The notes under the pieces are model-generated. The model worked only from the letters and a program-made list of their open reading frames with translations, made no database searches and had not been told where the DNA came from. A stretch of DNA of 6,564 nt from an uncultured Arenimonas sp. (GTDB lineage Bacteria; Pseudomonadota; Gammaproteobacteria; Xanthomonadales; Xanthomonadaceae), in NCBI GenBank assembly GCA_946885815.1, contig CAMPHE010000103.1, positions 1 through 6,564 of the forward strand, given 5' to 3'. Positions within the stretch are counted from its first letter, which is position 1. Each line of letters begins with the position of its first letter. Shown here in pieces: positions 1-6,056 of this stretch. The position numbers and the translations under genes are program-made.

Positions 1-986
1 AGCGGGTTGCCGGTGTAGCTGTGCGAATGCAGGAACGCGCGCTCGCGCGAATCGTCGAGGAAGGCGTCGTAGACGTCCGCGGTCGTCAGCACCGCCGACA
101 TCGGCAGGAATCCGCCGGTCAGTCCCTTCGACAGACACAGGAAATCGGGCGTCACGGCCGCCTGCTCGCACGCGAACAGCGTGCCGGTGCGGCCGAAGCC
201 GACCGCGATCTCGTCGGCGATCAGGTGCACGCCGTGCTCGGTGCACAGCGCGCGCGCGCGACGCAGGTACGCGGGGTGGTGCATCCGCATCCCGCCGGCG
301 CACTGCACCAGCGGCTCGAGCACCAGCGCCGACACGGTGCCGGCGTGCTGCTCCAGGATCGCCGCGAGCTCGTCGGCGCGTCGCAGCGCGAAGGCCTCGG
401 CCGATTCCCCCGGCGCCGCGTCGTAGGCATCCGGGGACGGCGCGAACAACGGTTCCAGCAGCAGCGGCGCGTAGACGCGGCGATACAGCGGAATGTCGCC
501 GACGGACAGCGCGCCGATCGTCTCGCCGTGGTAGCCGTTCGCGAGCGACACGAACCGCGTGCGCCGCGCGTCGCCGCGGTTGGCGTGGCTGTGGAAACTC
601 ATCTTCAGCGCGACCTCGATCGCCGCCGAACCGTTGTCGGCATAGAACACGCGTGCCAGCCCCGGCGGCGCGACCGCCAGCAGTGCCTCCGCGAGCCGCA
701 GCCCGGGTTCGTGCGAGAAACCGGCGTAGATCACGTGCTCGAGCTCATGCGCCTGTGCGGCGATCGCTGCCGCGATCCGCGGCTCCGCGTGGCCGAACAG
801 GTTCGTCCACCAGCTGCTCACCGCGTCGAGGTAGCGCGTCCCGTCGACACCCTCCAGCCACGCGCCACGACCGCGCCGTATAGGCACCAGCGGCAGCGTG
901 TCCGGGTGTTCCCGCATCTGCGTGCACGGGTGCCACACCACCGCCAGGTCCCGCTCGCGCCACGCCCGCACTTCGTTCTCGTCCAT
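1..986 (-). CDS. bioA: Adenosylmethionine-8-amino-7-oxononanoate aminotransferase (BioA), C-terminus outside window
   Basis: PLP-dependent class III aminotransferase of biotin synthesis. It transfers the amino group of S-adenosylmethionine to KAPA (8-amino-7-oxononanoate), giving DAPA, in the cytoplasm. The 328 complete codons visible encode WHPCTQM near residue 18, [10 protein letters not shown] at 57-66, a GYHGET motif, the PLP-contacting aspartate D258 in [11 protein letters not shown], and the Schiff-base lysine K287 in LSKGLTGG. D258 and K287 are both offset by 13 from E. coli D245 and K274, so the alignment is collinear. The frame is open through the left edge (last residues HSHSYTGNP), so roughly the last quarter is missing. 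I chose the ATG at 986 because it gives the usual short N-terminus and the codons after it are almost all G/C-ending. In-frame ATGs at 1022 and 1043 are possible, but the 1022-987 stretch has weaker coding bias. No start has a clear Shine-Dalgarno sequence. The gene is divergent from nudE. Confidence 0.95.
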   Translation of the reverse strand, partial: MDENEVRAWRERDLAVVWHPCTQMREHPDTLPLVPIRRGRGAWLEGVDGTRYLDAVSSWWTNLFGHAEPRIAAAIAAQAHELEHVIYAGFSHEPGLRLAEALLAVAPPGLARVFYADNGSAAIEVALKMSFHSHANRGDARRTRFVSLANGYHGETIGALSVGDIPLYRRVYAPLLLEPLFAPSPDAYDAAPGESAEAFALRRADELAAILEQHAGTVSALVLEPLVQCAGGMRMHHPAYLRRARALCTEHGVHLIADEIAVGFGRTGTLFACEQAAVTPDFLCLSKGLTGGFLPMSAVLTTADVYDAFLDDSRERAFLHSHSYTGNP

Positions 987-1151
987 TCCGGGATGATCCG
1001 CGCGCTGTCGCTTCGCGTCCATGCCCGTGGCGCCGGGTGGCATGGACGCGATGGACAGGTGATCAGGATCCGGCACGGGGGCATCGACACTCGAGCGCGC
1101 CCCGCGGCCACCCGGAACGCCACACGGGCGCCACGCCGCCGCCGCGCCGGC

Positions 1152-1163
1152 TAGAATCGGGGC
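1152..1163 (+). promoter_or_regulatory. Candidate -10 element for a leaderless nudE transcript
   Basis: TAGAAT lies at 1152-1157 and is followed by six bases before the nudE ATG at 1164. Sigma70-type promoters usually start about seven bases after the last base of the -10 hexamer, which here falls on the A of the start codon. No Shine-Dalgarno sequence fits: the only purine run (GGGG at 1159-1162) ends one base before the ATG. No good -35 hexamer is seen 16-18 bases upstream (CGCCAC near 1129-1134). The rest of the divergent region, 987-1151, is GC-rich and shows no promoter I can support for bioA. Confidence 0.45.
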
Positions 1164-1727
1164 ATGAACGACGAGACTCGAGCGCCGCGTCCGCTGCCGA
1201 TCATCCACGGGCGCGAAACGTCGGCGGACGACCCGCGCCGGGAGACGATCGATCTCGAATTCGGCAACGGGGAACGCCGTCGCTATTCGCGCGTGCGCAG
1301 CGGCGGCCACGGCTCGGTCATCATCGCCGCGCTGCCCGATCCGGAAACCGTGCTGCTGATCCGCGAATATTCCGCGGGCGTGCATCGTTACGAGCTGGGT
1401 CTGCCGAAGGGGCGCATGGACGCCGGCGAGGACGTGCTCGCGGCGGCGGATCGCGAACTGAAGGAGGAATGCGGCTTCGGCGCGCGCCGACTGACCTGGC
1501 TGCGGGCGATCACGCTCGCGCCCGGCTACATGGACCACGCGATCCATCTCGTGATGGCCGAAGATCTCTATCCCGAACGCCTGCCCGGCGACGAACCCGA
1601 GGAACTCGAAGTGGTGCCATGGAAACTGTCTGACCTGCATGCGCTGATGCTGCGCGAGGACTGCTCGGAAGGCCGCTCGCTCGCGGCGCTGTTCATCGTG
1701 CGCGAACTGCTGGCGAGGCGCGCATGA
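1164..1727 (+). CDS. nudE: ADP compounds hydrolase NudE (Nudix family)
   Basis: A 187-residue Nudix hydrolase. The E. coli NudE family (186 residues) hydrolyses ADP-ribose, Ap3A, NADH and similar ADP-linked compounds to AMP plus the remaining phosphate moiety, using Mg2+. The Nudix box GX5EX7REUXEEXGU is complete: G83, E89, R97-E98-L99, E101-E102, G104, F105. Resemblance to E. coli NudE, as I recall it, runs along the whole length: [12 protein letters not shown] near 30-41, LLIREYSAG near 64-72, [11 protein letters not shown] at 97-107, [13 protein letters not shown] near 134-146 and [10 protein letters not shown] near 172-181. It is the first gene of an overlapping three-gene unit, with its stop overlapping the cysQ start (ATGA at 1724-1727). 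The start is the ATG just after a -10-like element. NudE specificity over other Nudix branches rests on this remembered similarity, including the DEPE stretch. Confidence 0.93.
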   Translation: MNDETRAPRPLPIIHGRETSADDPRRETIDLEFGNGERRRYSRVRSGGHGSVIIAALPDPETVLLIREYSAGVHRYELGLPKGRMDAGEDVLAAADRELKEECGFGARRLTWLRAITLAPGYMDHAIHLVMAEDLYPERLPGDEPEELEVVPWKLSDLHALMLREDCSEGRSLAALFIVRELLARRA

Positions 1728-2516
1728 GCGCGCTGCGCGAGGCCTGCGTCGAGCTGGCGCGGCGTGCCGGCGACGCGATCATGGCGGTCTACGCCCGCGA
1801 CTTCGACGTCGAGTTCAAGGGCGACGATTCGCCGCTGACGCAGGCCGACCTGGCGTCGCATCACGTGATCGTCGACGGATTGCGCGCGCTCGCGCCCGAC
1901 ATTCCCGTACTGAGCGAGGAAGACGCCGGCATCGCGTGGGAGACGCGGCGCGGCTGGGCGCGGCACTGGCTGGTCGACCCGCTCGACGGCACGCGCGAAT
2001 TCGTCAAGAAGAACGGCGAGTTCACGGTCAACATCGCGCTGGTCGAGGACGGCCGGCCGGTGCTCGGCGTCGTCTATGCGCCGGTGTTCGATTACCTGCT
2101 GCACGCGGCGCGCGGCGAAGGCGCGTGGCTGCGCCAGGGCGATGGCGACATCGCGCTGCGGACGCGAACTCCCGCCACGGCACCGCTGCGCGTCGCCGCG
2201 AGCCGCTCGCACCTCGACGAGCGCACCGCGGCGGCACTGGTGCGGATGGGCGACGTCGAGCGGCACGGGCTCGGTTCGTCGCTGAAGTTCTGCCGCATCG
2301 CCGAAGGTCGCATCGATGTCTATCCGCGCTTCGGCCCGACCAGCGAATGGGACACCGCCGCCGCGCAGTGCGTGCTGGAGGAAGCCGGCGGCGTCGTGCT
2401 GCGCCTCGACGGCACGCCGCTCGACTACGGACGCAAGGAGAACATCCTCAATCCCGACTTCATCGCGCTCGGCGACGCGTCGCTGCCGTGGCGCGACTGG
2501 CTCGGCACGCGCGCCG

Positions 2517-2524
<8 letters not shown>
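1724..2524 (+). CDS. cysQ: 3'(2'),5'-bisphosphate nucleotidase CysQ
   Basis: A member of the inositol monophosphatase superfamily. It removes the 3'-phosphate from PAP (adenosine 3',5'-bisphosphate), the by-product of sulfate assimilation and sulfo- or phosphopantetheinyl transfer, giving AMP. The metal-site motifs are all present in the 266-residue protein: [11 protein letters not shown] at 32-42, the acidic SEED at 64-67 (E65, E66), DPLDGT at 85-90 (D85, D88) and SEWDTAAAQ at 208-215 with D210. [23 protein letters not shown] at 98-120 is typical of CysQ (E. coli CysQ is 246 residues). The ATG at 1724 lies within the nudE stop (ATGA) and has a GAGG at 1715-1718 five bases upstream, so translational coupling is likely. 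Its end overlaps mazG. All key residues are present. Confidence 0.95.
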
Positions 2525-3332
<808 letters not shown>

Positions 3333-3346
3333 AGGACGGGGGCTGA

Positions 3347-3454
3347 CAGGCGGATATGGGATCTATTTGATGGTGGGTTCGCCGAGCCGCGTCGCATCCC
3401 CGGTGCATGCCCGCTCCACTATCAAGTAGATCCCATATTCCATATCCGCTCCTG
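3347..3454 (+). repeat. AT-rich long inverted repeat forming a large hairpin (MITE-like or structured RNA)
   Basis: The left arm 3354-3376 pairs with the right arm 3416-3438 over 23 bases. The only two non-Watson-Crick positions are T-G and G-T, which are G-U wobbles in a plus-strand RNA. Four more pairs (GCGG 3350-3353 with CCGC 3446-3449) extend the stem across a 7-base bulge, and CAG 3347-3349 with CTG 3452-3454 can add three. The loop 3377-3415 could hold small hairpins at 3376-3388 (GGTTC with GAGCC) and 3394-3410 (GCAT with ATGC). The arms are much richer in A/T than the neighbouring genes. No T-run follows, so it does not look like an ordinary intrinsic terminator. It fills most of the gap between mazG and the DUF962 gene. 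I do not recognise it as a named repeat family. Confidence 0.8.
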
Positions 3455-3458
3455 GAGG
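3454..3458 (+). promoter_or_regulatory. Strong Shine-Dalgarno for the DUF962 gene
   Basis: GGAGG lies six bases before the ATG at 3465, the clearest ribosome-binding site in the window. It directly abuts the foot of the large hairpin (stem ends at 3449, possible extension to 3454), so folding of that hairpin could affect ribosome access. Confidence 0.75.
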
Positions 3459-3464
3459 TATTCC

Positions 3465-3770
3465 ATGCCCACCCGGTTCGACTCCTTCCGCGATTTCTAC
3501 CCTTTCTACCTCGGCGAACACGCGAACCCGACCTGCCGCCGCCTGCACTTCGTCGGCAGCTGGGTCGTGATCGGGTTCGTGGTCGCCGCGGTGGCGCTCT
3601 GGAACGCGTGGTTCCTGCTCGGCGCGCTCGTCAGCGGTTACGCCTTCGCGTGGGTCGGCCACTTCTTCTTCGAGCACAACCGGCCGGCGACGTTCCGGCA
3701 CCCGTTCTATTCGTTCGCCGGCGACTGGGTGATGTTCAAGGACATCCTGACCGGACGCATCCGCTTCTGA
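3465..3770 (+). CDS. DUF962 / Mpo1-like small membrane protein
   Basis: A 101-residue protein matching the DUF962 (Mpo1-like) family as I know it: FYPFYLGEH at 11-19, NPTCRRLHFVGS at 21-32, GYAFAWVGHFFFEHNRPATF at 58-77 and GDWVMFKDILTGRI at 86-99. Two hydrophobic segments, about 29-48 and 49-69, suggest an inner-membrane hairpin. The yeast relative Mpo1 is an iron-dependent dioxygenase acting on 2-hydroxy fatty acids and needs conserved histidines. Histidines are present here at 19, 28, 66, 71 and 79, but the bacterial enzyme activity is inference only. The start is set by GGAGG at 3454-3458. It stands alone on the plus strand, with the hairpin element before it and the ArsR promoter region after it. 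No obvious terminator follows its stop. Confidence 0.9.
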   Translation: MPTRFDSFRDFYPFYLGEHANPTCRRLHFVGSWVVIGFVVAAVALWNAWFLLGALVSGYAFAWVGHFFFEHNRPATFRHPFYSFAGDWVMFKDILTGRIRF

Positions 3771-3785
3771 TTCCGGACCCGGGGG

Positions 3786-3815
3786 TTGACTCGGGGTGGA
3801 AGAGGGGCGTAAACA
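3786..3815 (+). promoter_or_regulatory. Candidate promoter of the ArsR gene
   Basis: TTGACT (5 of 6 matches to the -35 consensus) at 3786-3791 is followed, 18 bases on, by TAAACA at 3810-3815 as a poor -10. That would put the transcript start inside the palindrome at 3814-3835. An alternative -10 is GATAAT at 3824-3829 (5 of 6), which lacks a -35 at the right distance and would give a near-leaderless mRNA starting about 3836. With either choice a protein on the palindrome would block RNA polymerase. The exact promoter is uncertain. Confidence 0.4.
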
Positions 3816-3835
3816 GTTAATTAGATAATTAACTG
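3814..3835 (+). promoter_or_regulatory. Perfect AT-rich palindrome, probable operator of the ArsR-type regulator
   Basis: CAGTTAATTA at 3814-3823 and TAATTAACTG at 3826-3835 are perfect reverse complements around a GA centre, giving a 10-2-10 dyad that ends 10 bases before the ArsR start codon. ArsR/SmtB dimers bind AT-rich dyads of this kind, usually over their own promoter, so autorepression is the natural reading. The site is an island of A/T in very GC-rich DNA. GGTGA at 3835-3839, six bases before the ATG, may be a weak Shine-Dalgarno sequence and touches the right edge of the palindrome. Confidence 0.75.
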
Positions 3836-3845
3836 GTGACTCCGG

Positions 3846-4148
3846 ATGGACAAGGTCTTCTCCGCGCTGGCTTCGATGCCCCGCCGGCAGATCCTCGCGT
3901 ATCTCAATGCCGGCGAGCTGACCGCCGGTGAGATCGGCGACCGGTTCGATTTCAGCAAACCCGCGCTTTCCAACCACCTGCGCATCCTCGAGGAGGCCGG
4001 ATTGATCGCGCGCGAGAAGCGCGGCCAGTTCGTTTTCTTCCGGCTCGTGCCGGAACGCATCGCGAACACGGTGTTCGCCTGGGCGTCCGAGGTGTGTCCG
4101 GTGGCGGGCCCCTTGAAACGCGAACGGCGGAAGGGCGCGAAGGCATGA
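3846..4148 (+). CDS. ArsR-family winged-helix transcriptional repressor (SdpR-like)
   Basis: A 100-residue DNA-binding protein consisting almost only of the ArsR winged-helix fold. MDKVFSALASMPRRQILAYL at 1-20 is the usual opening of the SdpR-like branch, LTAGEIGDRF at 25-34 is the first helix of the HTH, SKPALSNHLRILEEAGLI at 37-54 is the recognition helix, and EKRGQFVFFRL at 57-67 is the wing. The ELCVCD metal-binding box of ArsR/SmtB metal sensors is absent and there is a single cysteine (C84), so a metal signal is unlikely; the true signal is unknown. The start matches the family N-terminus. The stop overlaps the next start (ATGA at 4145-4148), so the two proteins are probably made together. 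A perfect palindrome just upstream is the likely self-operator. Confidence 0.92.
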   Translation: MDKVFSALASMPRRQILAYLNAGELTAGEIGDRFDFSKPALSNHLRILEEAGLIAREKRGQFVFFRLVPERIANTVFAWASEVCPVAGPLKRERRKGAKA

Positions 4149-5500
4149 GCGCCGTCGCCGGGCGTGTCCGGAGTTTTCCGATGGCCCGCGTTCCGCACGC
4201 GGACGGCGGTCGACCGGTGGAGATCGCACTGATCGCCCAGCTTGGCGTCGGGGCCGGCGATCACCTCATCGACCAGGCCGGAAATCGTCAGCGGCACCAC
4301 GAGGGTTTCGTGGACGCCCTGGACGAACCTTCGGTGCGCCTGGGCGCGATGAGCCTCGCGCACGGCGATGCGAGCTCGCTGTACAGCTTCGTGGTCGGCC
4401 CGGAAGGCCATCCTTTCCATCGCCATGCCGGTGACCGGACGTTCACCGCGGTGTCCGGAAGCGGCGGTACGAGACTCCGGTTTTCCACGGCATCGCTGCA
4501 GCAGATCGAAGCAGACCCGGACGCGTTCGTCCGCGCCCTGCGCCACGTGGCGATCCCCCCCGATTGCATGTTCACGGTGCGGTTCGGCGGCGGCATCTGG
4601 CATCGCTTCGAACCCCTCCGGAGCGGCGTCGGCCACCCCGCGATGTTCGCGCTGTCGTGCCACCCGAACGAACTCGGTGGCGATCTCGACCCGGGTGTCC
4701 ACCGCCTCGTGGCGTCGAACGGTGCCGACCTGCCCACGCTCACCGACGTGCTACCGGCGGCGTGCGCGGCGCGACTGGTGTCGGTTCGCCCGGACGACGT
4801 TCCGACGGTCACGCTGGCACTCCACGACGCCCCGGATTCGTTGCAGGCGCGGGTCTGCGGCTTCGCGCGCGATCTCGCGGGACGTTGGCGCGTGCGCCTC
4901 GCGCGGCGGAACACAAACGGTTTCCAGTCGAGCGCGACCGCCTGGCCACGATCGGTGCCGCTGCCGGCGGATTCGCTGCTCTCGACCGCGCTCACGGGCG
5001 CGCCCACGCATACCGATTGCGTCGCCGTGGCGATTCCCGCGGAAATGGCCGGGGCGCTCGACGACGACGCGCTGCTCGCGGTGATCCTCGCCGGCTTCCT
5101 CGACAGCCGCCCGAGTGCGATCGGATGGATGATGGCGGTGCGCAATCGCCTGGTCGCGCCGTGGAAGCTGCGGACTTCTCCGATCGGGTGCCCCGTCTCG
5201 TCGTTGCTCGGCGCGACCGATCGCGAACTGTTCGCCGGGCGATTCCCGGTGCACGCGCAACGGTCGACAGGGACCGGCTGCGAGGTGCTGCTGGGCGCCG
5301 ACGATCGTCACCTGCGCTTCCGTTCCGTGGTCGGCGTGCGCCGCGCGCACGACGGCAGTGCGACGGCCTGGCTGGCCACGCGGGTGATGACGCTCAACGC
5401 CTTCGGTCGGCTCTACCTCGCCGCCATCGACGCCACCCACCGCCGGTACATCGCACCGCGGCTCCTGCAGGCGGCGATCGATGCGGCCTCGCGCCGCTAA
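4145..5500 (+). CDS. Cupin-like / DUF2867 two-domain protein of unknown function
   Basis: A 451-residue protein with no assigned role. Residues about 60-175 look cupin-like: GPEGHPFHRHAGDRTF at 85-100 resembles cupin motif 1 (H92, H94, D97), and GGGIWHRF at 148-155 with H153 resembles motif 2. These would supply three histidines and an acid for a metal. Residues about 280-449 match DUF2867 as I recall it: WMMAVRNRLVAPWKL at 328-342, LFAGRFPVHA at 362-371, LRFRSVVGVRR at 390-400, and TAWLATRVMTLNAFGRLYL at 407-425. Residues 183-265 are a link I do not recognise. There is no signal peptide and no convincing membrane span. The ATG at 4145 overlaps the ArsR stop and has GGAAGGG at 4129-4135 as ribosome-binding site; a GTG at 4094 would intrude on the ArsR gene. 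The protein is likely the target of that repressor. The cupin call is less sure than DUF2867. Confidence 0.82.
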   Translation: MSAVAGRVRSFPMARVPHADGGRPVEIALIAQLGVGAGDHLIDQAGNRQRHHEGFVDALDEPSVRLGAMSLAHGDASSLYSFVVGPEGHPFHRHAGDRTFTAVSGSGGTRLRFSTASLQQIEADPDAFVRALRHVAIPPDCMFTVRFGGGIWHRFEPLRSGVGHPAMFALSCHPNELGGDLDPGVHRLVASNGADLPTLTDVLPAACAARLVSVRPDDVPTVTLALHDAPDSLQARVCGFARDLAGRWRVRLARRNTNGFQSSATAWPRSVPLPADSLLSTALTGAPTHTDCVAVAIPAEMAGALDDDALLAVILAGFLDSRPSAIGWMMAVRNRLVAPWKLRTSPIGCPVSSLLGATDRELFAGRFPVHAQRSTGTGCEVLLGADDRHLRFRSVVGVRRAHDGSATAWLATRVMTLNAFGRLYLAAIDATHRRYIAPRLLQAAIDAASRR

Positions 5501-5841
5501 TCGAGGAACAGCAGGAACGCCGCGGCCACGATCAGCACGAACGCGGCGACGTGGTTCCACTTCACCGCCTCGCCGAGATACCACGTCGAGAAGCCGGCGA
5601 ACACGAGCAGCGTCAGGATCTCCTGAAGGCCCTTGAGCTGCGGCGCCGAATACACCGCGTGCCCGAAGCGGTTCGCGGGCACCTGCAGGCAGTACTCGAA
5701 GAACGCGATGCCCCAGCTGGCGAAGATCACGATCCACAGCGGGCTCGTCTTGAACTTCAGGTGGCCGTACCACGCGAGCGTCATGAACACGTTCGACGCG
5801 AGCAGCAGCAGAACCGGCGTGACGTAGGCGGACAGCGGCAT
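5497..5841 (-). CDS. DUF486 family small membrane protein (drug/metabolite-transporter-like fold)
   Basis: A 114-residue, very hydrophobic protein with four predicted membrane segments, at about 5-24, 35-53, 73-91 and 95-113. It has the DUF486 signatures as I know them: SNVFMTLAWYGHLKF at 16-30, WGIAFFEYCLQVPANR at 43-58, and QLKGLQEILTLLVFAGFSTWYLGE at 68-91. DUF486 proteins have about 110-120 residues, are relatives of the DMT superfamily, and have no established substrate. The frame is open upstream to 5964, but that adds 41 Arg/Pro-rich residues unlike a membrane protein, so the ATG at 5841 is preferred on family length. No Shine-Dalgarno sequence is visible before it. Its TAG stop overlaps the TAA of the convergent cupin-DUF2867 gene. 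Confidence 0.9.
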   Translation of the reverse strand: MPLSAYVTPVLLLLASNVFMTLAWYGHLKFKTSPLWIVIFASWGIAFFEYCLQVPANRFGHAVYSAPQLKGLQEILTLLVFAGFSTWYLGEAVKWNHVAAFVLIVAAAFLLFLD

Positions 5842-5925
5842 GGGGAAGGACCGGAAGGTGCGCGGGCGGGCGGCGCGAGGCCGCGGTGCGCGCAATCTAT
5901 CCGGCCGCAGGCCGGCCGGCGAGGC

Positions 5926-6038
5926 CTTCACGCGGTCGTCGTGAAGTCTTGAGTATTCAGTCACTTGCCCGGCCGCGTGAAGGCTTCACACCCGCCACAC
6001 GCCGGCCCGCCTACGTTTCACAAACCTGAAGCCGTGAA
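5926..6038. promoter_or_regulatory. Cluster of GTGAA/TTCAC inverted half-sites upstream of the response regulator
   Basis: Three inverted pairs share the same core. CTTCACG 5926-5932 faces CGTGAAG 5940-5946 across 7 bases. GTGAAG 5977-5982 faces CTTCAC 5984-5989 across 1 base. TTCAC 6017-6021 faces GTGAA 6034-6038 across 12 bases. The last pair lies just before the Shine-Dalgarno sequence of the response regulator. The repetition suggests binding sites for a regulator, possibly the response regulator itself, but which protein is unknown. A possible -10 is TACGTT at 6012-6017, without a good -35. The other part of this gap, 5842-5925, is mainly GC-rich sequence with short GGCCGGCC palindromes; AATCTA at 5894-5899 reads TAGATT on the minus strand and is a weak -10 candidate for the DUF486 gene. 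Confidence 0.4.
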
Positions 6039-6043
6039 CTCCT

Positions 6044-6049
6044 GAAGGA
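6044..6049 (+). promoter_or_regulatory. Shine-Dalgarno of the response regulator gene
   Basis: GAAGGA lies seven bases before the ATG at 6057. This supports that start, although it gives the protein about five more N-terminal residues than is usual for the family. Confidence 0.6.
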
Positions 6050-6056
6050 AACGACC

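Noticed and set aside
21..1154. Long plus-strand open frame (377 codons) opposite bioA
   Set aside because: It is antisense to a clearly recognised bioA with intact catalytic residues. Its product is Arg/His/Gln-rich without any domain, as expected from the opposite strand of a GC-rich gene.
2316..2516. Upstream extension of mazG as a fusion within cysQ
   Set aside because: The extra 67 codons read cysQ DNA in another frame and give an Arg/Ser-rich sequence. The family start is at 2517.
3354..3438. Hairpin as an intrinsic terminator of mazG
   Set aside because: The stem is AT-rich with a 39-base loop, and no run of T follows. It is instead followed at once by a ribosome-binding site.
4751..5773. 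Minus-strand frame of 340 codons opposite the DUF2867 domain and overlapping the DUF486 gene in another frame
   Set aside because: Arg/Ala-rich shadow translation. The DUF486 frame on the same strand has the true membrane-protein pattern.
3465..5841. Defence island or novel mobile system between mazG and the response regulator
   Set aside because: There is no nuclease, helicase, transposase, recombinase or toxin-like gene. The small DUF genes resemble core or shell genes of this bacterial group.
4564..5952. Plus-strand frame of 462 codons overlapping the cupin-DUF2867 gene and antisense to the DUF486 gene
   Set aside because: It starts inside the real gene, is Arg-rich throughout, and crosses both genes with no ribosome-binding site or recognisable domain.
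5842..5964. 41-residue N-terminal extension of the DUF486 protein
   Set aside because: The extension is Arg/Pro-rich and would precede the first membrane segment without resembling a signal sequence. Family length fits a start at 5841.
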